Positions 1-9,417 of a stretch of DNA of 64,000 bases are shown here, piece after piece. This DNA comes from Sediminicola sp037203765. Lineage in GTDB: Bacteria > Bacteroidota > Bacteroidia > Flavobacteriales > Flavobacteriaceae. Every line of letters begins with the position of its first letter. Position 1 is the first letter of the stretch. The stretch is from assembly GCF_037203765.1 (NCBI RefSeq), contig NZ_JBBCAS010000005.1:62001-126000 (forward strand). The letters are read 5' to 3'. The position numbers and the translations under genes were made by a program. Under the pieces are notes generated by a model. It ran no database searches. It was not told the origin of the DNA and was given only the letters and a program-made list of their open reading frames with translations.

Positions 1-186
1 ATACATTAGAGAGCTACCATTAAACTCTTTGAAACGTTTATTTTTAGGAGTTTTTTCGCAAAAAACAGTGAATTCAAATTCTAAGTTCTTTTCTTTGGTT
101 AAATAATTAACCATAGTTTCAAATCCACCGTAATTTGCTGGTAAACCCGCCGAACCAACAATTGCCACCGTTTTTTTTATCCTCAT
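1..186 (-). CDS. DUF1972-type glycosyltransferase, N-terminal part (cut by window edge)
   Basis: Only the first 62 codons are present; the gene runs off the left edge. Starting from ATG at 186 the peptide begins MRIKKTVAIVGSAG and continues with LPANYGGFETMVNYL. This matches the N-terminal signature of DUF1972 glycosyltransferases (GT4-like, rhamnosyltransferase or WcaC type), which normally reads G-x-P-A-x-Y-G-G-F-E-T. The start lies 2 bp from the stop of the upstream reductase, so the two are co-transcribed as the distal end of the polysaccharide operon. The acceptor and sugar cannot be told from this fragment. Confidence 0.75.
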   Translation of the reverse strand, partial: MRIKKTVAIVGSAGLPANYGGFETMVNYLTKEKNLEFEFTVFCEKTPKNKRFKEFNGSSLMY

Positions 187-188
187 TC

Positions 189-1088
189 CTATAAATAATT
201 CTGGTAATAATTATCTACATATTCCTTAAGTGCAATTCGCCAATCCCGCATTTTATTAACTCCTCTTAATTCTAATTTTTTTGTGTTTAGCCTTTCAGAT
301 GGGGGCCTTTCTGCATAATAAATATCTTTAAAATGTTCAGAGCTTACCGATGTTATTTTTACTTCATCCTGTTTGCCTATCAGCTTCACCAATTCTTCCG
401 CTACTTCCAATCTACTGGTTTGTCCACCGCATACACAATTGTATAAACCCCAATATTCATTTTCAACCAATTCTTTTACAGTTTTGGCAAAATCATGCGT
501 ATATGTAGGTGTACCGTCCTTATCATTTACTATGAACAACTCTTTTTTCCCATCTTTTAATTGTTTCATTAGTTTTTGTATAAACTTCTTATCTTTTTTG
601 GGTCCGGAACCCATCATCCAACCAGCACGACATATTACAAACCTCTTAGCATTTTCACAAACATAGCGTTCTCCCATATACTTTGCTCTTGCATAAGCCC
701 CTAAAGGATTAGGCATATCCCAGTCATCGTAAAGGTCTTTTTTTCCATCAAAAATACCCGCTGTACTTATGTACAATAAAGGAATATCAAGGCTATTAGC
801 CAAATATACGGCATTCTCCACCGCTAGGGTATTAGTAAGATAAGTATCATCTTTGTGTTCTTCACAATATTCCAAATCGGTGTAAGCTCCTAAATGAAAT
901 AGGTAGTCTGGCTTAAATGCTTCAACATCCCTTTTGTACTCCTGAAAATCTCTAAAATCCAGAAAAGTCAACCAATCTTCATTTACGTCTTTATCAGTAC
1001 ACTTTATTTCATAATCATTCTTAAACTGCTCATAAAATGCCTCTCCCAACATACCACCGCATCCCGCTATATAAATTCTTTTTTTCAT
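189..1088 (-). CDS. RmlD-like NAD(P)-dependent sugar nucleotide reductase/epimerase
   Basis: A 299-residue extended SDR protein. It has an N-terminal Rossmann motif GCGGMLG (about residues 10-16), a catalytic Ser/Thr region ISTAGIFDG and the active-site Y-A-R-A-K. The C-terminal half resembles the RmlD substrate-binding fold. It is the second RmlD-like protein of the cluster; the canonical rmlD lies with rmlABC at 10453-11328. It sits in the AT-rich glycosyltransferase part of the operon, far from rmlABC, so it more likely makes or modifies another dTDP/NDP-deoxysugar specific to this polysaccharide. That specificity is inference. Confidence 0.75.
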   Translation of the reverse strand: MKKRIYIAGCGGMLGEAFYEQFKNDYEIKCTDKDVNEDWLTFLDFRDFQEYKRDVEAFKPDYLFHLGAYTDLEYCEEHKDDTYLTNTLAVENAVYLANSLDIPLLYISTAGIFDGKKDLYDDWDMPNPLGAYARAKYMGERYVCENAKRFVICRAGWMMGSGPKKDKKFIQKLMKQLKDGKKELFIVNDKDGTPTYTHDFAKTVKELVENEYWGLYNCVCGGQTSRLEVAEELVKLIGKQDEVKITSVSSEHFKDIYYAERPPSERLNTKKLELRGVNKMRDWRIALKEYVDNYYQNYL

Positions 1089-1091
1089 ATT

Positions 1092-2042
1092 TTATTTGCT
1101 TATTTTTTTATAAATATTTGTTAGTTGTTCTGCCACAGATTTCATATCTAATTTTAATTTTATTAAATGATCGGCACTATTGATTTTTTTACCTTTTAAA
1201 ACTAGGTTAACAAGAAATGCCAGCTCCTCAGCTGAGTTATTTTTTGCCACATAATTATTGTCCAAACCCCTTAAAATTTCTTCGACATTTCCAACATTAG
1301 TTGATACAACGGGTGTATTACAGGCCAAACTTTCTTTTACTGAATTAGGTGAACCTTCAAAATCTGAAGTAAGCAAATGCAAATCTACAGCGCTAAAATA
1401 ATAAGGAATTTTTTCTCTAGAAGTATTAATTAATCTTAATTCTTTAATATTATTATAATTATATTTTTCCTTTAATATTTTTAATGTCTCCGTAAAACGG
1501 TCGTATCTTTTTTGCCTTCGTATTAAATTTGAACTTACAAAAAGGATATAAATTGTTTCTTTATTTAAACCCAAGAAATGTCTGGCATTATCTCTGTCCA
1601 TAGGTTTAAATAATTTTGTGTTGACTCCGTTTGGAAGGTAAAATGAATATTCATCTGTAATAAGTTTAGAATTATTTTTAAATATCCATGCATTTGTATT
1701 TGACTTTATAAATTGAAAAACAACTTTCCCAAGTTCATGAATAGGGTCATTTTGAAATGAAACTACTACCCTATTTTCTTTACTTTTTCCGCTTAGAATT
1801 AGGCATAAGGAACTCAATGCATGATGGCAATGGATAATATCATAATTTTCTTTGGATAAATTTCTCCTTATTCTAAAAACTGCCCTTATATATTCTAGTT
1901 TACCATTTTCTCGGCCATTAATAAACATTACGTCATTACTTATGCCATGCAAAACCAAAGATTCTATCTGTTCTTTAACAAATATCCCAAATATGGGTAA
2001 CTTATCCGTGGGATAATTATTCGTAATGTGAAGTATTCTCAT
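1092..2042 (-). CDS. GT4-family glycosyltransferase
   Basis: This 316-residue protein has a GT-B architecture. The N-terminal acceptor domain begins MRILHITNNYP. The C-terminal donor domain carries an EGSPNSVKE segment, the E-x7-E motif that binds the nucleotide-sugar in GT4 enzymes, followed by ACNTPVVST-VG. It is rather short for GT4 (usually 350-400). The gene is 3 bp from the next reductase gene and 1 bp from the upstream transferase, so it is in the same operon. It presumably adds one sugar of the repeat unit on the cytoplasmic face of the membrane. Donor and linkage cannot be read. Confidence 0.8.
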   Translation of the reverse strand: MRILHITNNYPTDKLPIFGIFVKEQIESLVLHGISNDVMFINGRENGKLEYIRAVFRIRRNLSKENYDIIHCHHALSSLCLILSGKSKENRVVVSFQNDPIHELGKVVFQFIKSNTNAWIFKNNSKLITDEYSFYLPNGVNTKLFKPMDRDNARHFLGLNKETIYILFVSSNLIRRQKRYDRFTETLKILKEKYNYNNIKELRLINTSREKIPYYFSAVDLHLLTSDFEGSPNSVKESLACNTPVVSTNVGNVEEILRGLDNNYVAKNNSAEELAFLVNLVLKGKKINSADHLIKLKLDMKSVAEQLTNIYKKISK

Positions 2043-2043
2043 A

Positions 2044-3060
2044 CTAAGCTAAAGTATTTATAATGTCAATTAATCGCGAGGAATAGGATTCTTTAGAAAA
2101 ATTACAAACTATTGATTTCTTTAAATTATTAGCGTAATTTTCTTGTATTTCAAAATCATCATAAATCCTTTTTAGTGCTGTTGAAAATTCAACTGGATCA
2201 TTCATTTTTACTAGTATTCCAGAAATATTATTTTCAATATAATTATTTATACTTGGGGTATTCGATGAAACTATAGGTATAGAAAGCATAGCAGCTCTTA
2301 TTAAATTAATTAAACCCGCAGGTTTTTTATCTTTTAAAGGAAGTGCTATTATTGTACTTTCTTCAAACAACTTGTAATATTCTTCTTGGGGTATATCAAA
2401 ATATATTTTTACGTTGCCGGGAATTAAAGTCTTCAGATCAAAATACTTTTTTCTAGCTACAAAAACATAAGAAAGCTCAGGGGTCAATTCCGCTGCTTTT
2501 ACAATGGTTTTCCAATCTCTCCGCGCCTCTCCACCACAGAAAATATAACTGTCTTTTTTAACAAATTCTGATGATTTATAGGAATCAAAAATAGGATCAT
2601 GCAACACAAAAAACTTTTCTATTGATAGCTTTAACCTATATGAATACGAAGCAATTAGCTCAGCTGAATTGACAGTGATTAAAATATTTTTCTGTTTTAA
2701 TGCATATTGAAATAATCTATTTTTAAGACCTTCAACAATTTTATTATGGACAGGAGCTATAATGTTAAGTGCTATTATTTTTCTTTTTTTTTTCAAAAGT
2801 TTATTTAGTAATCCAAGTGGTATAGCTGTTGTAAAGTTCCAACAAATTATAACATCATCTTTTGATGACAATTTAATTGTTTTGATCGATAATATTAAAT
2901 ATTTAAAATACAATTTAATAGACCCTAATTTCGTTTCCCTATCTCGCCTATTATAATTTGGTATACCAATTATTTCTAGTGCGATATTTTCATTATGGAA
3001 ATAATTTTCCAAAAAAAAAGTTTTGTCATAATCCCAATCAACCATTAAATAAACTTTCAT
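2044..3060 (-). CDS. Glycosyltransferase, GT4-like
   Basis: The protein has 338 residues and a probable GT-B fold. The N-terminal half is divergent. The C-terminal half has ALPLKDKKPAGLINLIRAA followed by SIPIVSSNTPSINNYI, the typical position of the donor-binding acidic motif and the loop after it; the usual E-x7-E is poorly conserved because Lys-Pro-Ala replaces the first Glu. Base composition is strongly AT-rich like the genes on both sides. Its place between other transferases supports a role in repeat-unit assembly. The degenerate motif leaves some doubt about activity. Confidence 0.65.
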   Translation of the reverse strand: MKVYLMVDWDYDKTFFLENYFHNENIALEIIGIPNYNRRDRETKLGSIKLYFKYLILSIKTIKLSSKDDVIICWNFTTAIPLGLLNKLLKKKRKIIALNIIAPVHNKIVEGLKNRLFQYALKQKNILITVNSAELIASYSYRLKLSIEKFFVLHDPIFDSYKSSEFVKKDSYIFCGGEARRDWKTIVKAAELTPELSYVFVARKKYFDLKTLIPGNVKIYFDIPQEEYYKLFEESTIIALPLKDKKPAGLINLIRAAMLSIPIVSSNTPSINNYIENNISGILVKMNDPVEFSTALKRIYDDFEIQENYANNLKKSIVCNFSKESYSSRLIDIINTLA

Positions 3061-3103
3061 ACTTCTTTCATTTTATAATTTCAATTCCTGCCTAACCCTT
3101 TAC

Positions 3104-4420
3104 TTAAAGATTAAAAGTCCTTTTAAACATTAATCGTTTTCCACTTTTCTCAATGGGCATACTTAGAACCTTATTAAATACAATTGTCAAGTTAGTTCCA
3201 AAATATTCTTCCAAACCTAAAGTCATATTTCGAAAATAATTTTCCAAATTGGTATTATCTAAAATCACATAATTTATTTTGAATACTTTATAATCTGATT
3301 GGATTATTTGATGTTCTTTAATCCCTAAATCTAAAGTGGCTAAGTAACTGCCTAAGGAAGAAGTTGAAATTGTTGTTTTATTTTCTGACAAAAACTTATC
3401 TGTAATACGACCAATTTTTAGATTAATTTTGGGAAATGGATACCTTTTATCATTACGATCTATAGCCATCAATTCCCCAACATCGCCCACTTTATAATTA
3501 AGCAAAGGGAATCCATAGGAATATAAGGCGGTAAGTAAAAATTGGTTATCTGCATTGGCATTCACTAATACTACATCGTCTGTAAACACCATTTCGTTCT
3601 TGTCAAGTTCTATTCCTATAGCAATAATCTCACTACAACCATATTGGTCGTACACGGGACAATTAAACACTTCTTCTATGAAATTTCTTCCCTTAAGTTT
3701 TTCAGTTGTAGTTACTACTATTTTAACAGATGGTAAATCCAATTTTTCAGTTTTTAGAAAATGTGCAAATTCTATTATTAAACTAGGATTGCCAAAGACC
3801 ACTTTTGGTTTAAATTTTATAATACGTTTATACCAAATAGGAAAATCATCAGCTGAATATTCAAAGGCGTTCAAATAAATACGGCGATTTATGAATTGCC
3901 CTAATCTAATGGACATCATTTTAAAAAAAGTGGCATGTTCTGTTGGGGATGTCCAAAACCATACTGTCTTGTCGGTGGGCATCCAACCAATCATTGCATT
4001 ATTGCGCAACCATGAGGCACGAGACATTTCCTCAAAGTATTTTGAACGATAAATGATCCCTAATTCTCCTGTAGAACCACCAGAGGTGACCAATCTTAAA
4101 CTTTGTCCATGGCGATCGTTAGACTTTAAGTCGTTTATATTATCCTTTATATTTTGTTTGGTTAATGGAGGTAGTCTATTCAAATCTTCCTTTGTTCTGA
4201 TATCATCTGGGTTAATCTGATAATTATCAAATAGTTCTTTATAATAGGTGGTGTTTTCATAAGCGTGTTTAACCAAAGAACAAATTGCCTTGTTTTGTTC
4301 ATTTAAAATATTATTCCTACTTAAACCTAAGTTTGAACGCAATTTTTTATAATAAACATACCGACGATCTCCCTTTATATATTGATAAAACCTAGATAAA
4401 ATTAATTCATAAATCCACAT
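3104..4420 (-). CDS. CapK/phenylacetate-CoA ligase-like adenylate-forming enzyme
   Basis: A 438-residue protein of the PaaK/CapK branch of the AMP-forming acyl-CoA synthetase superfamily. The ATP P-loop is visible as VTSGGSTGELG (about residues 109-119), followed by the adenylate motif region YDQYGCSE and the hinge YKVGDVGEL. Relatives occur in many capsule and O-antigen clusters, where they are thought to activate an acyl or amino-acyl group that decorates the polysaccharide, but the substrate is rarely known. Here it lies between glycosyltransferase genes in the same direction, so a decorating role is the best inference. A true phenylacetate-CoA ligase is unlikely, since no paa genes are near. 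Confidence 0.75.
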   Translation of the reverse strand: MWIYELILSRFYQYIKGDRRYVYYKKLRSNLGLSRNNILNEQNKAICSLVKHAYENTTYYKELFDNYQINPDDIRTKEDLNRLPPLTKQNIKDNINDLKSNDRHGQSLRLVTSGGSTGELGIIYRSKYFEEMSRASWLRNNAMIGWMPTDKTVWFWTSPTEHATFFKMMSIRLGQFINRRIYLNAFEYSADDFPIWYKRIIKFKPKVVFGNPSLIIEFAHFLKTEKLDLPSVKIVVTTTEKLKGRNFIEEVFNCPVYDQYGCSEIIAIGIELDKNEMVFTDDVVLVNANADNQFLLTALYSYGFPLLNYKVGDVGELMAIDRNDKRYPFPKINLKIGRITDKFLSENKTTISTSSLGSYLATLDLGIKEHQIIQSDYKVFKINYVILDNTNLENYFRNMTLGLEEYFGTNLTIVFNKVLSMPIEKSGKRLMFKRTFNL

Positions 4421-4474
4421 ATAAATTATTCTTTAATAGCATTAATTATTTTAAGCAAAAGCTACAAGTTGGAA

Positions 4475-5578
4475 TTAACATGATATAATTTTCATATATA
4501 GTTCCTCGTGTAGTTGTGCACATTTTTCAATGGAAAAAACATTCGAATAGATTTCCTTTAAAAGTTTTTTATCTATTGGTTTATTATTAATAAATCGTTG
4601 AACCGCCTGTAAATAGGAATTCTCAGAAAAACTATCAGAAATAAACCCTGTCTTACCATCCTGGATTAAATCTTTAGCACCACTAGTGGGAGTACAGATT
4701 GCAACAGTTTCACATGCGAATGCTTCTATTAATGAAATGGGCATACCTTCATAAATAGAGGACAAACAAAATGCATTTGAACATAACATATAATCTATTA
4801 CATTGGGTTTTATTCCTAAAAAATGAATATTTGGATTAGCCATTTGCTTAATTTCGATACCTAATTTTGAATCAAAATTGGCGCCTATAATCAATAAAAT
4901 GCAATTTATTTTTCTACTTTGCAGGTTATTAAACACACTAATTAACATTTTCTGATTCTTTTGAGGTGAACACCTGCCGATATGAATAAACACCATATCA
5001 TTTTCATTATTTTTGTAACCATCCACCTCAATTTTTACATCCTTAAAATGTGCTGAACATGTAGGAAGTGATCGTCCATTATAAATTAATGTTGAGTTGG
5101 TAACGTTTAGCTGCCTTTCAAGTGACAATTTATTTACATCGCTAATTGTAATCATTTGAACCAAATTCATTCTTATTATTGGTTTCAGTATATACGAATA
5201 ATTCTTTCTTGTGTAAATACGATCTGCTGCATTATGTAAAGTTTCTAAGTACTTAAATCTTCTATTTAATAAAATTATTGGGATAAAATAAAGTATAATA
5301 CCTGCACCATGAAAATGCACAATATCAGGAGCTATTTGATTAATAATTTTATTTAATCTATAAATTTTTGTTATGCTAAACCCTTTTTTTTCGTTTGCAC
5401 AATGATACTTAACCTTTTCTGATAAAAATTCCTTGTAAAAGCGATTATCTCCTTCTTCATCATCCAATATTGTCAGTAAATGAACCTCATGTTTTAATAT
5501 AAGTTCATTACACAAATCAACAACCAATCGCTCTGCACCACCAGATGTAAGTGAATAGCTAACTTTCAAAATTTTCAT
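4475..5578 (-). CDS. GT4-family glycosyltransferase
   Basis: A 367-residue GT-B enzyme. Its N-terminus MKILKVSYSLTSGGAERLV has the SGGAER loop typical of GT4 transferases that recognise lipid-linked acceptors. The donor domain contains FIHIGRCSPQKNQ, then SSIYEGMPISLIEAFAC with the E-x7-E nucleotide-sugar motif. Length is normal for the family. It lies in the same direction as its neighbours with gaps of 34 and 54 bp. It adds one sugar of the repeat unit; which one cannot be told. Confidence 0.85.
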   Translation of the reverse strand: MKILKVSYSLTSGGAERLVVDLCNELILKHEVHLLTILDDEEGDNRFYKEFLSEKVKYHCANEKKGFSITKIYRLNKIINQIAPDIVHFHGAGIILYFIPIILLNRRFKYLETLHNAADRIYTRKNYSYILKPIIRMNLVQMITISDVNKLSLERQLNVTNSTLIYNGRSLPTCSAHFKDVKIEVDGYKNNENDMVFIHIGRCSPQKNQKMLISVFNNLQSRKINCILLIIGANFDSKLGIEIKQMANPNIHFLGIKPNVIDYMLCSNAFCLSSIYEGMPISLIEAFACETVAICTPTSGAKDLIQDGKTGFISDSFSENSYLQAVQRFINNKPIDKKLLKEIYSNVFSIEKCAQLHEELYMKIISC

Positions 5579-5612
5579 AATATGAATTATTGTTAAAGAA
5601 ATTGAATAAGAA

Positions 5613-6773
5613 TTATTTTGTAATAATTCGATAATTTTCAGTTAAATGTTTAGAAATAACTTTCCAACTATTCTTACCACTACTATATTCTTCTAGAATA
5701 TTTTTCTCTATATTCTTTAGACGGCTTTTATTTTTAATTATTTCTTTTAATTTCTCTGATAATGCAATTATATCATTTGGAGGAACTAAAAATCCCGTAT
5801 ACCCATCTTCTATCATTTCTAAAAAACCGCCAACTTTTGTAGCTAATACAGGCTTGTTTAAAGCAAAAGATGACATGACAACTCCACTTTGGGTTGCATC
5901 TTTGTAAGGACAAACTACAAGATCAGCATTAGAAATTAACTCTACCAATTCACCATTTGGAATAAATCTATTAAGAATTCGTACTTTAGGATTTTTCAAA
6001 TAATTTTCTATATCAAACCAATAAGTCCCTTTACCTGCAATTATAAGTTCTATATCTGGGAAGTCCATTTCAATTAACGTAAATGCATTTAAAAGATCAT
6101 CTACACCCTTATACTTTGAAATACGTCCAAAAAAAAGCAATCGAAATTTAGCACTGGAATATTTAGATACTTTGTATTCTTTTAAATATTCATAAATACC
6201 CAATTTTGAATTAAGAACATGGTTAAATCTAAATATGGGTGTCTTAGCAAGAAATTTTTTTTTCTGGTGATCATTCAGAAGTATGATATTTTTTATAAAA
6301 CTAAAGTTTAACTTACGAATAGACATATTTATAAAAGAGTGTTCTCCTGAATGGGGAAACGGGTCATGTAGGGTAAGTACAACTTTCTTTTTATTCAGAA
6401 ATAAAAATGCTAAGTAATTCCAATTTAATAAAGTCCCGAAATGAATAAGATCTGGGTTCAATTTATCAATGAACTTAATAATTTCTTTTTGCAATTTTAA
6501 ATTAGATCTAGATAATGCTTTTTTTGATATTCTATTAATTACATAAAAATTATCAAGTGGAATAAATTTATCAAATGCATTTAATTCATTAAATTCTTTA
6601 CCTTGAAAAATACCAGCAACAGGTAAATTACTTTTTATGGACAACGCTGAGGATTCCAGATGATATGGAGCTAAATCCAATAAATACGTTATTTCACAAT
6701 GTTCCTTTAAATGACCGACAAAAGACAAGTCATAATCAAAGAAGGGTGGCGTGGATATATACAATACTCTCAA
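5613..6773 (-). CDS. GT4-family glycosyltransferase
   Basis: The protein has 386 residues. The donor domain starts with LLFFGRISKYKGVDDLL (about residue 215), a standard GT4 motif, and continues with LVVCPYKDATQSGVVMSSFA followed by PVLATKVGGFLEMI. The first Glu of the usual E-x7-E is replaced by Thr-Gln, as in several GT4 subfamilies. It begins 1 bp from the stop of the polymerase gene, which suggests translational coupling. Confidence 0.8.
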   Translation of the reverse strand: MRVLYISTPPFFDYDLSFVGHLKEHCEITYLLDLAPYHLESSALSIKSNLPVAGIFQGKEFNELNAFDKFIPLDNFYVINRISKKALSRSNLKLQKEIIKFIDKLNPDLIHFGTLLNWNYLAFLFLNKKKVVLTLHDPFPHSGEHSFINMSIRKLNFSFIKNIILLNDHQKKKFLAKTPIFRFNHVLNSKLGIYEYLKEYKVSKYSSAKFRLLFFGRISKYKGVDDLLNAFTLIEMDFPDIELIIAGKGTYWFDIENYLKNPKVRILNRFIPNGELVELISNADLVVCPYKDATQSGVVMSSFALNKPVLATKVGGFLEMIEDGYTGFLVPPNDIIALSEKLKEIIKNKSRLKNIEKNILEEYSSGKNSWKVISKHLTENYRIITK

Positions 6774-6774
6774 A

Positions 6775-8001
6775 CTATCTTTTTATTTTAATATTATTTA
6801 ATCGTTTTATTTGATTCACTTTAGTATTGTATAGATATATAGTGTCAAAACAATATATTGCAAAAACTGTAACGACAATGAAGCTATAATGATAGGTGTA
6901 ATTAGATGTTAGAGAGGTAAATAACAAATACCAGAGATAATATTTTAAATAATTAAATCTTTTGGGTAACGGCAGTAAAAAGCTTTTTATCCATATCAAA
7001 ACAAAACCTATGAAGGCCAATACTCCAAATAATGCATAAACTGAAATAATACCTACATCTTCTAGATAAAACAAATCATATTCATTCAAGGCCTTCACAA
7101 ATTTACCGTAATCAGACTTTTCTCCGTATGGCACTCCATTCCCCAATATCCTACTGCTTAAATTCGGAGAAAAATCTAACAAGAAATATTCTCCTGCCAA
7201 AACCCTAATGTAATCTTCTCCTTGCTCAACCGTAGTCTTTTGTGCACTTATTAAACCTTGCACTATTTCATTATCTAAATTATCAAGATTAAATAATAAT
7301 AATAATGTAAGAATTATTAAGAATGATTTTTTGATCATACCCATTGACCTAGTGAAATGGTAAATAATCAAAAGCAATATTATAACTATATTTTGTCTTG
7401 TAGCCTGTAGTATTATAATTAAAAATCCCGAAACAGCTAATACATACCAGTGAAGTGAAACTCTTTTTAAGCTTGTAATTTTATTAATGCTTATAAATAT
7501 TGTCATAACTAAAAAACCTAATCCAGTTAAAATAAATCTAAACACTCCTCTTTCTTCTATAATTTCTTCTCCATAACCAAAATAGACGGTACTCACATTT
7601 AAATATTGATAAGTATATAATAGCATATACAGTATCCCATAACCAACTATTATTTTTTCAATTACCGCAATAGACAGAGTATGTCGTTTGAGAAAGAAAT
7701 AAAACACCCATATAAGATATGGTGTGGTTGAAATTAATGAATCCATTATTCCTTGATCCCAAGTGTAATAGGCCATAAGAAGTGAAAGTATAATTGATAT
7801 TGTAATTAATTGCAGAGGCAAAACAAATACACCTTTAAACTGAAACAAATAGGGTAATGAAATTACAGCAGTAAATAACAAAAATAAAAATCTTATATAC
7901 TTGAACCAGCCATCTAATAACATTTTCAAATCAAATAAATTGATAGAAATAATTACAAGAATTACTGTAAAAACAATTAACAACCTCCTTTTATTTATCA
8001 T
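6775..8001 (-). CDS. O-antigen polymerase (Wzy-like) membrane protein
   Basis: A 408-residue, very hydrophobic protein with about ten membrane-spanning segments and a larger soluble loop around residues 245-310 (before VGIISVYALFG). That topology fits Wzy O-antigen polymerases, which join undecaprenyl-linked repeat units in the periplasm. Sequence is poorly conserved in this family, so the call rests on topology and place: it overlaps the flippase gene by 4 bp and lies among transferases. Genes for a flippase, a polymerase and an initiating transferase together indicate a Wzx/Wzy-dependent pathway. Confidence 0.7.
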   Translation of the reverse strand: MINKRRLLIVFTVILVIISINLFDLKMLLDGWFKYIRFLFLLFTAVISLPYLFQFKGVFVLPLQLITISIILSLLMAYYTWDQGIMDSLISTTPYLIWVFYFFLKRHTLSIAVIEKIIVGYGILYMLLYTYQYLNVSTVYFGYGEEIIEERGVFRFILTGLGFLVMTIFISINKITSLKRVSLHWYVLAVSGFLIIILQATRQNIVIILLLIIYHFTRSMGMIKKSFLIILTLLLLFNLDNLDNEIVQGLISAQKTTVEQGEDYIRVLAGEYFLLDFSPNLSSRILGNGVPYGEKSDYGKFVKALNEYDLFYLEDVGIISVYALFGVLAFIGFVLIWIKSFLLPLPKRFNYLKYYLWYLLFTSLTSNYTYHYSFIVVTVFAIYCFDTIYLYNTKVNQIKRLNNIKIKR

Positions 8002-9404
8002 ATTTCTCTATTGTAATTTTTAAAAGATTTAAGAAAATAAAAGAAGAATGTTATCATCATGAATATCGAAATCAACAAACGTGTTATTAACTGAGAATCA
8101 CTAAAAAACCAAAAAGAAACTACGAAAAGAGCTATTGTTAAGGACCATAAATACTTGTCCCCTTCAATTTTAATATTCACAGATTTTTTGAATAAATACC
8201 ACAAATAAACTTCAAAAATCGCGAAAGAAATAACATATCCATAAGAGATACCCAGAGCACCAAACATACTTCCGTAATAAATTAATGGGGTGGTTATTAA
8301 CGCATTTATTACAGAAGATTTAAACATTAATTTCTCCATATTTACGGCACCCCAAATTGTACCAATTATACTATTAACACCCATTAAAAAAACATACCAT
8401 ATTTGTAATTGGCTCACTTTCACCACTGGTAAATATTTTTCTGAAAAAAGAAATATTACAATTTCTTTTGCGAAGAGGGTAAACATTAAACACAATAACA
8501 AAGCAACTATCATTATATACTTAAAACCAAAAGAAACTCGATCATTGAATTTTTTTGGGTTTTCTACCCACAATAGTGATAAATTTGGAAACAAAGCTGA
8601 AAGTGCAAAACCAATGACTAAAGTTATTGGAGACATTAGTTTATTTGCCAAATTAAAATAGCCTACTTCTGTAGTTGATGAATTAATATCTAAAAAATTG
8701 TTAGACAGGTAAACAATTGGAACCATCATTAATGTTAAACTTAAATAAGGCCAGCTTTCCCTTAATAATTTAATTGAAGACTCAATGAAAGGGTAATTAT
8801 CTCCTCTTAACAAACCATACTTGATTAGCAATAAATAAAGCATGCCTGCTTTAAATAGTGAGATAATAATAAAAAAAGAAAACAAAAACGTTACCTGAAC
8901 ATAACTATCAGGTAATATAAGAATAAGTAGCAGCCATATAACACTCCATATGATGTTAACTATTGAGGTAATTATCATTTTTTGATTACCCCAAAATACA
9001 CATTCCAATAAATTAGTTGAACAATTGAATAAAATAAATAACATCAGCAATAATAATTGCTCCTGATTCAAATTCCCCCAAATAGAATTATAGATTAGAT
9101 AGAGTAATGCTAGTAATACAAGCGCTATAATTTTTAATTTTAGAGCAGTGATAAACAACCCCTTACTTTTTGAATTATCCCTAGATATACTTCTAATAAT
9201 TATATTACGAAAACCAAGGTCTCCAATTGTTATAAGTAATTGTCCTTGGGCTAACATAAAAGTATAAGTACCATAATCTTCTGGTAAAATTATCCTAGCT
9301 ATTTTAATTAAAGCTATTAGTCCAAATATTTGAGTTACAACATTCCCAATAGTTAGAAAAGAAAAATTTTGAAAAACTTTATTTTTAAGAATTTGTTTTA
9401 TCAT
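7998..9404 (-). CDS. Wzx-type polysaccharide flippase
   Basis: A 468-residue membrane protein of the MOP superfamily (Polysacc_synt). The N-terminus holds the family-typical run FSFLTIGNVVTQIFGLIALI, followed by ILPEDYGTYTF. About 12-14 membrane segments are evident. Wzx moves the undecaprenyl-diphosphate-linked repeat unit across the inner membrane. The 3' end overlaps the polymerase gene by 4 bp (ATGA-type coupling), which fits the joint action of flippase and polymerase. Confidence 0.85.
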   Translation of the reverse strand: MIKQILKNKVFQNFSFLTIGNVVTQIFGLIALIKIARIILPEDYGTYTFMLAQGQLLITIGDLGFRNIIIRSISRDNSKSKGLFITALKLKIIALVLLALLYLIYNSIWGNLNQEQLLLLMLFILFNCSTNLLECVFWGNQKMIITSIVNIIWSVIWLLLILILPDSYVQVTFLFSFFIIISLFKAGMLYLLLIKYGLLRGDNYPFIESSIKLLRESWPYLSLTLMMVPIVYLSNNFLDINSSTTEVGYFNLANKLMSPITLVIGFALSALFPNLSLLWVENPKKFNDRVSFGFKYIMIVALLLCLMFTLFAKEIVIFLFSEKYLPVVKVSQLQIWYVFLMGVNSIIGTIWGAVNMEKLMFKSSVINALITTPLIYYGSMFGALGISYGYVISFAIFEVYLWYLFKKSVNIKIEGDKYLWSLTIALFVVSFWFFSDSQLITRLLISIFMMITFFFYFLKSFKNYNREI

Positions 9405-9417
9405 TTTGACAATATCC

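Noticed and set aside
3104..4420. True phenylacetate-CoA ligase for aromatic degradation
   Set aside because: No paa genes are present and the gene is embedded in the glycosyltransferase operon, where CapK-like relatives are common.
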